DNA of 14,025 nt from an uncultured Ruminococcus sp. (GTDB taxonomy: Bacteria > Bacillota > Clostridia > Oscillospirales > CAG-272): the NCBI GenBank assembly GCA_902765885.1, contig CACXBN010000107.1:1-14025 (forward strand), in the 5' to 3' direction. Under the pieces are notes generated by a model that was given only the letters and a program-made list of their open reading frames with translations, did not search any database and was not told where the DNA came from. Both the position numbers and the translations under genes were made by a program. Each line of letters begins with the position of its first letter. The stretch's first letter is position 1. Shown piece after piece: positions 1-6,915 of this stretch.

Positions 1-2
1 AA

Positions 3-1118
3 TATCTCGGTGTCTATGATTACGGAGAAGAAAACGTTAACAAGGACAATGTTGATAAATTTCTTTACAGGTTCAAAATTGACGGAAAGCAAAGACTTTT
101 TCTGATCGACAGCGGGGAAGCCGATGAGGACGGTTCTTACTCATACCCGGTTCAGAACAGGCTCAAAGAAGGTTATAAATACAATATCACCATTGATAAC
201 CGTACAGTCACCGCAGCGGAAGAAATCACAGATGAAACCGAACCTTATATGCCTCCGGTGCAGGGCACAGCCGGTGAGAGGACACTTGAGAATTTTCTGA
301 AAACCGCTCTCATGCCGGTCGGTACCACCTTGTATATCTATGGCGGAGGATGGGACTGGCAGGATGAAGGATCTGCCATAAGTACACGAACAATAGGTGT
401 ATCTCCTGACTGGGTAAGATTTTTCTCTGAAAACGATGAGAATTACACATACAGTCAGGTAGACGGCGATGCGTCTAAGACCGATCCGAAGAACAGTTAT
501 TATCCGCATGGCGGATACAACGAGTATTATTACGCGGGTCTGGACTGCTCGGGGTATCTCGGGTGGGTCCTTTACAACACTTTTGAGACGGAAAGCGGAA
601 ACGACGGATGGGTCGGAGGCTCAACAGGATTTGCGAAAAGGCTCGCTGCAAGGGAGCTTGGAGAATGGACTCAGGATATCATGATGCCCGACGGCATCAA
701 CGGATATGAGATGAAGCCCGGAGATATTATGAGCATAAACGGACACGTCTGGATCTCCCTCGGAACATGTGATGACGGCAGCGTCGTTATGGTGCATTCA
801 ACACCTTCAAAGAGCAGAACGCAGCAGCCGGGAGGCGGTGTTCAGATAAGCGCGATCGGTTACAGCTATGACTGCGAGGCATACAGACTTGCAGACAGGT
901 ATATGTCAGAGTATTATCCCGAATGGTACAACCGGTACCAGACCTTCCTCTGCAGTCCTGCAGTGTATTTCACTTTTACCGGAGAGAATGCCGGAAGATT
1001 TACGTGGTACACAGAATCAGCTGAAAACGGAATCACGGACCCGGACGGCCTTCAGGAAAAATCTCCTAGCGAAGTACTTGAGAAACTGTTTGAAGGCAGT
1101 ACACCCGTTTCGCAATAA
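3..1118 (+). CDS. NlpC/P60-like cysteine peptidase domain protein, 5'-truncated
   Basis: The frame is open from the first full codon at base 3 to the TAA at 1116-1118, so the gene starts upstream of the window and 371 residues are visible. A small N-terminal segment (about residues 1-80, rich in Asp, Glu and Tyr) precedes the catalytic region. That region carries a YGGGWDW motif, then LDCSGYLGW with the likely nucleophile Cys (TGC at 546-548), then GDIMSINGHVWIS with the likely catalytic His (CAC at 744-746), and a following MVHSTP. This Cys...His order with DCSGY is typical of the NlpC/P60 fold, whose members cut peptide bonds in cell-wall peptides. By family the protein is probably secreted, but any signal peptide lies outside the window. 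Met at 249 is internal, since homologous-looking sequence runs upstream of it. The exact substrate is unknown, and a wall-independent amidase or protease role is possible. I am fairly sure of the fold, less of the function. Confidence 0.7.
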   Translation, partial: YLGVYDYGEENVNKDNVDKFLYRFKIDGKQRLFLIDSGEADEDGSYSYPVQNRLKEGYKYNITIDNRTVTAAEEITDETEPYMPPVQGTAGERTLENFLKTALMPVGTTLYIYGGGWDWQDEGSAISTRTIGVSPDWVRFFSENDENYTYSQVDGDASKTDPKNSYYPHGGYNEYYYAGLDCSGYLGWVLYNTFETESGNDGWVGGSTGFAKRLAARELGEWTQDIMMPDGINGYEMKPGDIMSINGHVWISLGTCDDGSVVMVHSTPSKSRTQQPGGGVQISAIGYSYDCEAYRLADRYMSEYYPEWYNRYQTFLCSPAVYFTFTGENAGRFTWYTESAENGITDPDGLQEKSPSEVLEKLFEGSTPVSQ

Positions 1119-1132
1119 TTATAATAAATATT

Positions 1133-1159
1133 AAAGGAGCTTTGAACAGCTCCTTTTTT
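1133..1159 (+). terminator. Rho-independent terminator of the NlpC/P60-like gene
   Basis: A perfect 9 bp stem, AAAGGAGCT (1133-1141) with AGCTCCTTT (1148-1156), has a 6-base loop and runs into six T residues (1154-1159). It lies 14 bp after the stop codon at 1118. On the minus strand the same stem is followed by a looser T-rich stretch, so it could also back up termination of the convergent operon. Confidence 0.9.
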
Positions 1160-1174
1160 GTTTGAACATGAGAA

Positions 1175-1199
1175 CAGGGAGACGATTTTCGTCTCCCTG
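1175..1199 (-). terminator. Strong hairpin ending the minus-strand ligase/rubredoxin operon
   Basis: A perfect 11 bp stem, CAGGGAGACGA (1175-1185) with TCGTCTCCCTG (1189-1199), has a 3-base loop and starts just past the stop codon at 1204 of the flavin reductase-rubredoxin gene. On the minus strand the following bases are TTCTCATGTT, which is only a moderate T tract. The stem may therefore act with the neighbouring terminator at 1133-1159, or serve as a 3' end stabiliser. Confidence 0.7.
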
Positions 1200-1203
1200 A
1201 GCT

Positions 1204-1812
1204 TTATTCGATTGGTTCAAAATCAGATGCGCCGTGCTTGCACCATGGACATATGAAGTCGTCCGGAAGTTCATCACCTTCGTATACATAACCGCATATC
1301 CTGCACACAAATCCTTTTTTCTTTTTCTGCTCGGGTTTTGGCTTTATGTTCGAATGGTAGTATGCATATGTCAGGCTTTCCTTGTCGGAAAGCGTCTTTG
1401 ACTCGGTAATGGAACATATGAACATTCCGTGGGAACCGAGGTCGTAGTACTCATCTGTTTTAAGTGATATGAAGGAGTTATTGCTTATTTCCGGAATTGC
1501 AAGACCGTTTTCTGATCTCGAGAAAGCAAGACCGTCAAATTTGTCTGTGTCTCTTCCGCTTTGGAATCCGAATCTTTCAAAAACGGAGAAGGGAGTGTCG
1601 ATTGTAAGGCAGTTTACATTCATGATGCCTGATTTGAGAATGACGTCATGTGAATAATTTGACTTGTTTATGGCTACTGATATCCTGTCGGGATTAACGG
1701 TTACCTGCGATACCGTATTGACTATCAGACCATTGTCTTTGATTCCGTCATTTGAAGTAATGACGTAGAGGCCGTAGCCCAGCTTGAACAGAGCAGTAGG
1801 GTCGATATTCAT
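1204..1812 (-). CDS. Flavin reductase-rubredoxin fusion (high-molecular-weight rubredoxin, Hrb-like)
   Basis: This 202-residue protein has an N-terminal FMN-binding split-barrel flavin reductase domain (about 1-155), a Lys/Pro-rich linker (157-166, KPKPEQKKKK) and a C-terminal rubredoxin domain. The rubredoxin iron ligands are Cys170, Cys173, Cys188 and Cys191 in FVCRICGY...ICPWC. Only 14 residues separate the two CxxC pairs, as in the compact domain of rubrerythrins, rather than about 29 as in free rubredoxin. Proteins of this layout in acetogens and clostridia take electrons from NAD(P)H through FMN to rubredoxin and feed A-type flavoproteins that reduce NO or O2. The ATG at 1812 has an AAGGAGGA ribosome binding site (1816-1823). 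The gene starts 21 bp after the CoA ligase stop and shares its T-box-controlled transcript. No flavodiiron partner is visible nearby, so the electron acceptor is unknown. It acts in the cytoplasm. Confidence 0.85.
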   Translation of the reverse strand: MNIDPTALFKLGYGLYVITSNDGIKDNGLIVNTVSQVTVNPDRISVAINKSNYSHDVILKSGIMNVNCLTIDTPFSVFERFGFQSGRDTDKFDGLAFSRSENGLAIPEISNNSFISLKTDEYYDLGSHGMFICSITESKTLSDKESLTYAYYHSNIKPKPEQKKKKGFVCRICGYVYEGDELPDDFICPWCKHGASDFEPIE

Positions 1813-1833
1813 GCTTCCTCCTTATATTTATAT

Positions 1834-3471
1834 TTATCTCGTTGTCTGTGCTTCCACAAGCGATTGTCCGCAGTATATTCTTCTCAGTTTCGGCTTTTCT
1901 ATTTTGCCTGTCGGGTTTCTCGGAACTTCCGCAAATATTATCTTTCTCGGGCGTTTGTACCTCGGCAGACCTTTGCAGAACTCGTTTATCTCTTCTTCGG
2001 AAGATGTGTATTCCGGCTTTAGTTCGATGATTGCGGCAGCGATCTCGCCAAGACGGTTGTCCGGGAGTCCTATGACAGCGACATCTTTGATTTTATCGTT
2101 TTTCCTCAGGTAATCTTCAATCTGAACAGGGTATATGTTTTCTCCGCCGGTTATTATAACGTCTTTTTTACGGTCGACGAGGTAAATGAACCCGTCCTTG
2201 TCATATTTTGCCATGTCACCTGTGTACAGCCAGCCGTCTTTCAGTATTTCGGCGGTAGCTTCGGGGTTTTTGTAATAGCATTTCATGACTCCGGGGCCTT
2301 TTACTATGAGTTCTCCGACTTCCTCCCCCTCGACGGGAGTTCCGTCAGGACGAACTATTCCGGCTTCCCACAGGTACCCGGGAACACCTATGGCGCCTAC
2401 CTTGTCGATATTCTCAATACCGAGGTGTACGCATCCTGGGCCGATTGATTCCGAGAGACCGTAGTTGGTGTCATAATCATGATTTGGGAATACTTTCTTC
2501 CATCTCTTGATAAGAGACGGCGGCACAGGCTGTGCTCCTATATGCATAAGTCTCCACTGGCTCAGCCTGTATTTTGAAATCTCAATCTCGCCCCTGTCTA
2601 TTGCATCGAGAATATCCTGTGCCCACGGGACAAGCAGCCATACGATCGTTGCTTTTTCTTCCGAAATGGTTCGGATGATTTCAAGAGGAGTAACACCACG
2701 CAGTATTACGGCTTTGCTGCCTGAAAGAAGGCTTCCGAACCAGTGCATTTTGGCTCCTGTGTGATAGAGAGGAGGTATGCACAGAAACACATCATCCTTT
2801 GTCTGACCGTGGTGATGCTGTTCCGTTCTGCATGAGTTTATAAGTGCGCAGTGAGAGTGCAAAATTGCTTTCGGAAATCCCGTTGTTCCAGATGAGAAAT
2901 AGATTGCCGCGTTGTCTTCTTCGGTGAGCTCGACTGCGGGAGCTACGGAAGAACAGTAGTGAACTAGATTGTAACTGTCAGCATAATCCGGTTTGTCGAA
3001 TTCCTCGCCTACGAAAAAGTAATCATTAACCTGAGGAAGATCCATAAAAATATTATTCATTCTGTCGATGAACTCGGGACCGAACACAAGTACTGAAACA
3101 TCCGCAAGTTCAGCGCAGTATTTGATTTCTTCTGATGAATAGCGGTAATTCATGGGAACAGCAATAGCGCCTGTCTTCAGTATTCCGAAATAAATCGGAA
3201 GCCATTCGAGGCAGTTCATAAGAAGAATTGCGACCTTGTCGCCTTTTTTTACCCCTCTTGTGAAGAGCAGGTTTGCAAATCTGTTCGCCCTTGTGTCAAA
3301 GGATTTCCATGTCATCTCACGCCTGAAGCTTTTTCCGGGCACTGATTCGATCAACGAGAATTCTGTCCAGGTCAAGTCCGGGTCAGGTCTGTTTTCGGGA
3401 TTGACTTCGACAAGTGCAATATCGTGTGGATAGAGTTTTGCGTTTCTTTCAAGAACGTCTGTTATAACCAT
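1834..3471 (-). CDS. AMP-forming acyl/aryl-CoA ligase (adenylate-forming enzyme, class I)
   Basis: This 545-residue enzyme should activate a carboxylic acid with ATP to the acyl-AMP and transfer it to coenzyme A. The adenylate-forming family motifs are all present in order: the P-loop SSGTTGFPK (193-201), YGLSES (337-342), YTGD (416-419), LVDRKKD with the hinge Asp433 followed by Arg434, TGGENIYP (441-448) and PTGKI with the catalytic Lys523. Length is normal, with about 20 extra residues near position 33-50 before the usual TWKSFDTRANRFA start. The ATG at 3471 follows an AAGGAAGGA ribosome binding site (3482-3490). The acid substrate cannot be read from the sequence; fatty acid, aryl acid and bile-acid-like substrates are all possible. 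The leader is a T-box predicted to sense tRNA-Tyr, which points to an aromatic acid. The gene heads an operon with the downstream flavin reductase-rubredoxin gene. Confidence 0.88.
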   Translation of the reverse strand: MVITDVLERNAKLYPHDIALVEVNPENRPDPDLTWTEFSLIESVPGKSFRREMTWKSFDTRANRFANLLFTRGVKKGDKVAILLMNCLEWLPIYFGILKTGAIAVPMNYRYSSEEIKYCAELADVSVLVFGPEFIDRMNNIFMDLPQVNDYFFVGEEFDKPDYADSYNLVHYCSSVAPAVELTEEDNAAIYFSSGTTGFPKAILHSHCALINSCRTEQHHHGQTKDDVFLCIPPLYHTGAKMHWFGSLLSGSKAVILRGVTPLEIIRTISEEKATIVWLLVPWAQDILDAIDRGEIEISKYRLSQWRLMHIGAQPVPPSLIKRWKKVFPNHDYDTNYGLSESIGPGCVHLGIENIDKVGAIGVPGYLWEAGIVRPDGTPVEGEEVGELIVKGPGVMKCYYKNPEATAEILKDGWLYTGDMAKYDKDGFIYLVDRKKDVIITGGENIYPVQIEDYLRKNDKIKDVAVIGLPDNRLGEIAAAIIELKPEYTSSEEEINEFCKGLPRYKRPRKIIFAEVPRNPTGKIEKPKLRRIYCGQSLVEAQTTR

Positions 3472-3502
3472 AATAAAGATTCCTTCCTTGCAATTAGGAA
3501 AT

Positions 3503-3534
3503 AAAAAAGTCCCCGGCTGGGTTCAGCCGAGGAC
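3503..3534 (-). terminator. T-box terminator
   Basis: GUCCUCGGCUG (3534-3524) pairs over 11 bp, with one G-U pair, with CAGCCGGGGAC (3519-3509) around an AACC loop, followed by six U (3508-3503). Its 5' arm contains the CCUCG that the antiterminator needs, so the two structures exclude each other. It ends 31 bases before the ligase start codon. Confidence 0.93.
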
Positions 3535-3753
3535 GGGAATACCGTGGTACCACCTCGATTTATCTCTTTCTCGCAAAAGAGATCTCAGTAGGCAATCTGC
3601 CCGACACTATAACGGTTGTCTGCCGTCGCAGCTTACTATTATTTCAGTGCGAAGCTCTCGGAATGTATTCGGATATTTTTGCACATCGGTTCGCACCATC
3701 CACCGACTCTCTGGAGTGTTATGATATCTTACTTGTTTCCGGTCACAGCTTAT
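3503..3753 (-). promoter_or_regulatory. T-box riboswitch leader, predicted tRNA-Tyr specificity
   Basis: Read on the minus strand, the leader has the class I T-box parts in order. The Stem I base pairs AAGCU (3751-3747) with AGCUU (3656-3652), with a kink-turn-like internal loop above. CGGAA then pairs with UUCCG, followed by the specifier loop with AGUAA on the 5' side and GAA-UAC-A on the 3' side. The specifier UAC is at 3667-3665. The apical part has AGAGAG (AG bulge) and GGUGCGAACC. A Stem II/IIA-B-like region contains CCGUUAUAG. Stem III is AUCUCUUU/AAAGAGAU (3583-3562). The T-box AGGUGGUACCACGG is at 3555-3542. Its UGGU bulge (3552-3549) fits a tRNA ending in ACCA, as tRNA-Tyr does. The antiterminator pairs CGAGG with CCUCG and ACGG with CCGU, excluding the terminator. 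Uncharged tRNA-Tyr should turn on the downstream ligase operon. Confidence 0.93.
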
Positions 3754-3759
3754 ATTATG

Positions 3760-3788
3760 ATTTTAGCATTGAAAGCTACATTTGTCAA
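3760..3788 (-). promoter_or_regulatory. Sigma-A promoter of the T-box operon
   Basis: On the minus strand a perfect -35 TTGACA (3788-3783), a 17 bp spacer and a -10 TAAAAT (3765-3760, five of six consensus bases) place transcription start near 3753. That is exactly at the foot of T-box Stem I. The -35 begins 3 bp after the folD stop codon, so the operon has its own promoter even though folD is read in the same direction. Confidence 0.85.
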
Positions 3789-3791
3789 CTG

Positions 3792-4643
3792 TTATTTTAC
3801 AGCAATTTCCGCAGCTTTCAGCGTGTTCTGAAGAAGCATGGTGATTGTCATCACCCCAACGCCTCCGGGAACGGGAGTGATCGCGGATGCTTTCTCTGCA
3901 ACTTCATCGAATGCAACGTCTCCGCAAAGTTTGCCGTTTTCATCCCGATTCATTCCGACGTCGATGACGACTGCGCCTTCCTTGACCATGTCTGCTGTTA
4001 CGAATTTAGCCTTTCCAACGGACGAGACAAGTATGTCGGCTTTAGATGTTATATCAGCCAGGTTCTTTGTCTTTGAGTGACATATGGTAACGGTTCCGTT
4101 ACTGTGAAGAAGAAGCATTGCCATCGGCTTTCCGACTATATTGCTTCTGCCTATAACCACACAGTTTTTACCCGTGACATCGATGTTTTCGTATTCAAGC
4201 ATTTTCATGACTCCTGCAGGAGTGCAGGGAAGAAAGTCATAATTTCCGATCATTATTTTTCCCGTATTGACCGGATGAAAAGCGTCAACGTCCTTTTCGG
4301 GCGGAATAAAGTCTATAACCGCTTTCTCGTCAAGATGGCGCGGAAGCGGCAGTTGTACGAGAATTCCGTGAATTTTCGGGTTTTTGTTTATAGACTCGAG
4401 CTCGCTCATGAGTCTTTCCTGAGTGATGTCCTCGGGAAGTTCGTGTACTTCGGAATAAAATCCGACTTCTTCGCATCCCTTTTTCTTATTTCTGACATAA
4501 ACTTTCGATGCCGGGTCTTCGCCGACGATGACGACGGCAAGACCGGGTACTACGCCTGTTCTTTCAGTAAACAGCCTGCCTTTTTCCGCTATCTGCGCTC
4601 TGACGGAAGAGGCAATTTCTTTTCCGCTTATTATATGTGCCAT
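3792..4643 (-). CDS. folD: Bifunctional methylenetetrahydrofolate dehydrogenase/cyclohydrolase FolD
   Basis: FolD oxidises 5,10-methylene-THF to methenyl-THF with NADP+ and hydrolyses it to 10-formyl-THF, supplying one-carbon units in the cytoplasm. The 283-residue length is standard. The catalytic pair Tyr49 and Lys53 sits in YVRNKKKGCEEVGF, Gln97 in ILVQLPLP and the substrate-binding Asp120 in KDVDAFHP. PCTPAGVM (139-146) and the dinucleotide-binding GRSNIVGKP (165-173) follow, and PVPGGVGVMT closes the fold. The ATG shares its A with the last base of the lgt stop (TAATG), with an AAGGAAT ribosome binding site at 4657-4651 inside lgt, so translation is probably coupled to lgt. No terminator follows; the T-box promoter begins at once, and any read-through would meet the T-box terminator. 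Confidence 0.97.
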   Translation of the reverse strand: MAHIISGKEIASSVRAQIAEKGRLFTERTGVVPGLAVVIVGEDPASKVYVRNKKKGCEEVGFYSEVHELPEDITQERLMSELESINKNPKIHGILVQLPLPRHLDEKAVIDFIPPEKDVDAFHPVNTGKIMIGNYDFLPCTPAGVMKMLEYENIDVTGKNCVVIGRSNIVGKPMAMLLLHSNGTVTICHSKTKNLADITSKADILVSSVGKAKFVTADMVKEGAVVIDVGMNRDENGKLCGDVAFDEVAEKASAITPVPGGVGVMTITMLLQNTLKAAEIAVK

Positions 4644-5695
4644 TATTCTGATTCCTTTTCGTCGTTTTCCGGAATGCTTTCTTCCTTCGAGGGATCGTCA
4701 GCACCTGTATTATCCTCTTTAGGCTCTGATTTTGTCTCTTCGGGATTGCTTTCGGATTTTTCTGGGATCTTTTCGGTTTCCTTGTCTTCCGTTTTGACGT
4801 CTTCCGCTCCGAAAATATCCGTGTATTCTTCTCCAGCAAGTTTCTTTGCCTTATATCTCGAATAGAGTATCGCAAAAACAACGATACCGGCGACTGCCAT
4901 CAGTATTCCAACTATCATGGAAAGTCTGAACGGACCTATCATGAGGTTGAATTCCGGAACTCTCAGACTCTCAAGGAAAGTCCTTCCTACTCCGTACCAT
5001 ATCAGATAGAAGCTGAAGAAGACTCCGTGGAATTTTTTCTTCTTATAGAATATGAGTATGAGGACAAGGGCCAGCAGATTCCAAAGGGATTCATAAAGGA
5101 ATGTGGGATGAACGAACATGTCTGCAACTATTTCTCCCGAAGGCGACATATGACCTATACCCATTCTCAGGAACGATTCGGTCTCGCGTCCGTAAACTTC
5201 AACATTTATGAAGTTTCCCCATCTTCCTATCACCTGTCCGATAAGCACACATGGAACGAGCAGATCGAAAAGCTTGAACAGATATATCTTTTTCTTTTTT
5301 GCGAATATTACGGCTGTTATCATGCCGGCAATTATTCCGCCGTGGATGGCCATTCCGCCTTCCCAGGTTGCGATGCAGTTATATATGGTCTGTCCTACAT
5401 TGTGCCAGAATGATCCGTCGGTCACCAGGTAACCGCCTTCATTCCAGGTAAAGATAACGTAATATGCCCGTGCACCTATAACGCCGAAAATTACTATGAA
5501 TATGGCAAGGTCAAGGATAGTGTCTGATTTTATCCCTTCTATTTTGCCGATCTTTATTGCGATTATTACCGCAAGTATCATTCCGAGCGTAATAAGGATA
5601 CCATACCAGGCGATGCCGCGTCCGAATATGGTAAACGCGCTTTTATCTATATGGAACCAGTCTATGCCGATCCCAGGGAAAGACAAGTACTGCAT
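4643..5695 (-). CDS. lgt: Prolipoprotein diacylglyceryl transferase Lgt with charged C-terminal tail
   Basis: Lgt transfers diacylglycerol from phosphatidylglycerol to the lipobox Cys of prelipoproteins, the first step of lipoprotein maturation in the membrane. From the ATG at 5695 it has 350 residues and about seven hydrophobic segments. The signature GRWGNFINVEVYG (157-169) holds Arg158, Asn161 and Glu166, matching the E. coli Arg143, Asn146 and Glu151. His118 lies in AIHGG, and Tyr234 and Arg238 in YGVGRTFLE. After the last membrane helix (about 258-278) comes a roughly 70-residue tail full of Glu, Lys, Ser and Pro that is not part of the core enzyme and is probably cytoplasmic and disordered. 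A longer reading frame begins with TTG at 5707, but that TTG overlaps the GGAGG ribosome binding site, so the ATG is chosen. It lies 31 bp after ychF and overlaps folD by one base. Confidence 0.96.
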   Translation of the reverse strand: MQYLSFPGIGIDWFHIDKSAFTIFGRGIAWYGILITLGMILAVIIAIKIGKIEGIKSDTILDLAIFIVIFGVIGARAYYVIFTWNEGGYLVTDGSFWHNVGQTIYNCIATWEGGMAIHGGIIAGMITAVIFAKKKKIYLFKLFDLLVPCVLIGQVIGRWGNFINVEVYGRETESFLRMGIGHMSPSGEIVADMFVHPTFLYESLWNLLALVLILIFYKKKKFHGVFFSFYLIWYGVGRTFLESLRVPEFNLMIGPFRLSMIVGILMAVAGIVVFAILYSRYKAKKLAGEEYTDIFGAEDVKTEDKETEKIPEKSESNPEETKSEPKEDNTGADDPSKEESIPENDEKESE

Positions 5696-5700
5696 ATATG

Positions 5701-5705
5701 CCTCC
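5701..5705 (-). promoter_or_regulatory. Ribosome binding site that sets the lgt start
   Basis: Minus-strand GGAGG (5705-5701) lies 5 bases before the ATG at 5695-5693. The alternative TTG at 5707-5705 overlaps this site and has no ribosome binding site of its own at a fitting distance, which argues for the ATG. Confidence 0.8.
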
Positions 5706-5726
5706 AATAATATCTTTAATCTTTAG

Positions 5727-6821
5727 TCAGACGTTGAATCTGAAGAGAACTACGTCTCCGTCCTGCATGACGTAATCCTTGCCTTCGCTTCTCACAAGGC
5801 CTTTTTCTTTTGCGGCATTCATCGATCCGCATGAGATGAGGTCGTCATAGGAAACTACTTCCGCGCGGATAAATCCTCTTTCAAAATCGCTGTGAATCTT
5901 TCCTGCGGCCTGCGGCGCCTTAGTTCCCCTTGTGATGGTCCATGCGCGAACTTCCTTGGGACCTGCGGTGAGATAACTAATATATCCGAGAAGGGAATAA
6001 CTTGCTTTTATGAGTTTGTCAAGACCGCTTTCCTTTATGCCCATTTCTTCGAGGAACATTGCTTTTTCTTCGGGATCAAGCTCTGCTATCTCGGCCTCAA
6101 TGCCTGCGCATACCGGTATGACTTCGGCCTTTTCTGCCTTGGCTGCTTCAACTACTTTTTTATAGTACTCATTTGAGTCCGAAACACCCGCAGCCTCGTC
6201 TTCGCTCACATTTGCCACGTAAATAATGGGTTTCAGGGTGAGAAGATTCACATCTGAAAGAAGAGCTGTCTCATCATCGGTAAGTTCCATGCTTCTTGCA
6301 GTCTTTCCTTCGTTGAGACCATCGAGCACCTTCTGGAAAACATCAAGTTCAGCCTGAAGGCTCTTGTCACCTTTGAGAAGCTTCTGGGTCTTGTCGATTC
6401 TTTTTTCAAGATGTTCTATGTCCGAATATATAAGCTCCATGTTTATCGTGTCAAGGTCACGCGTCGGGTCGACACTTCCGTCAACATGGATAATATCACT
6501 GTCTTCGAAACAGCGAAGAACATGTATTACCGCATCAACGTCACGTATATGTGAAAGGAACTTGTTTCCGAGACCTTCGCCCTTGGATGCTCCCTTGACC
6601 AGCCCAGCGATATCAACGAATTCGACCGTGGCGGGAGTATACAGCTGCGGTGAGTACATTTCGGCAAGTTTGTCAAGTCTTTTGTCCGGTACCTGAACTA
6701 CACCGACATTCGGATCTATCGTACAGAATGGATAATTGGCAGAGGGGGCTCCCGCACCTGTCAGTGCATTGAAAAGTGTGCTTTTTCCGACATTCGGAAG
6801 GCCTATTATACCGAGTTTCAT
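5727..6821 (-). CDS. ychF: YchF/OLA1-family P-loop ATPase
   Basis: YchF is a universally conserved Obg-related NTPase that associates with ribosomes and affects translation and stress responses. It prefers ATP to GTP. The 364-residue length is standard. The Walker A/G1 motif is GLPNVGKST (7-15), followed by the NYPFCTIDPNVG segment (29-40) and the G3 motif DIAGLVKGASKGEGLGN (70-86). The G4 position reads NVSE (204-207) in place of NKxD, the family hallmark that explains ATP preference. A coiled-coil insert (about 135-175) and a C-terminal TGS domain ending in GDVVLFRFNV complete it. The ATG at 6821 has a GGAGA ribosome binding site. It is the first gene of the ychF-lgt-folD transcript from the promoter at 6864-6892. 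Confidence 0.97.
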   Translation of the reverse strand: MKLGIIGLPNVGKSTLFNALTGAGAPSANYPFCTIDPNVGVVQVPDKRLDKLAEMYSPQLYTPATVEFVDIAGLVKGASKGEGLGNKFLSHIRDVDAVIHVLRCFEDSDIIHVDGSVDPTRDLDTINMELIYSDIEHLEKRIDKTQKLLKGDKSLQAELDVFQKVLDGLNEGKTARSMELTDDETALLSDVNLLTLKPIIYVANVSEDEAAGVSDSNEYYKKVVEAAKAEKAEVIPVCAGIEAEIAELDPEEKAMFLEEMGIKESGLDKLIKASYSLLGYISYLTAGPKEVRAWTITRGTKAPQAAGKIHSDFERGFIRAEVVSYDDLISCGSMNAAKEKGLVRSEGKDYVMQDGDVVLFRFNV

Positions 6822-6863
6822 AATTGTTCTCCGTGAAAATACTAATTTAAATCAACAATACTC

Positions 6864-6892
6864 ATTCTAACACAAAAAAAATCAATACTCAA
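6864..6892 (-). promoter_or_regulatory. Promoter of the ychF-lgt-folD operon (extended -10)
   Basis: On the minus strand TTGAGT (6892-6887), a 17 bp spacer and TAGAAT (6869-6864) form a good sigma-A promoter. The TG before the -10, as TGTTAGAAT, gives an extended -10. Expected start is near 6857, leaving a leader of about 36 bases before the ychF ATG. Confidence 0.75.
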
Positions 6893-6915
6893 TAAGTTTT
6901 TGCTTTTATCTTTTA

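Noticed and set aside
3665..3669. Other specifier readings such as AUA or ACA in the T-box loop
   Set aside because: The GAA that precedes and the A that follows the specifier in known class I T-boxes fix the triplet as UAC; the shifted triplets break that pattern.
3663..4076. Plus-strand open frames over the T-box leader and the end of folD
   Set aside because: They overlap a fully explained structured leader and the folD 3' end, and have no ribosome binding site or recognisable domain.
4077..4865. Plus-strand open frame of 262 codons across folD and lgt
   Set aside because: It is antisense to two clearly recognised genes, has no family-like motifs and its serine/phenylalanine-rich composition is what reverse-reading those genes gives.
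5705..5707. TTG at 5707 as the lgt start
   Set aside because: It overlaps the GGAGG that serves the ATG at 5695 and has no fitting ribosome binding site of its own.
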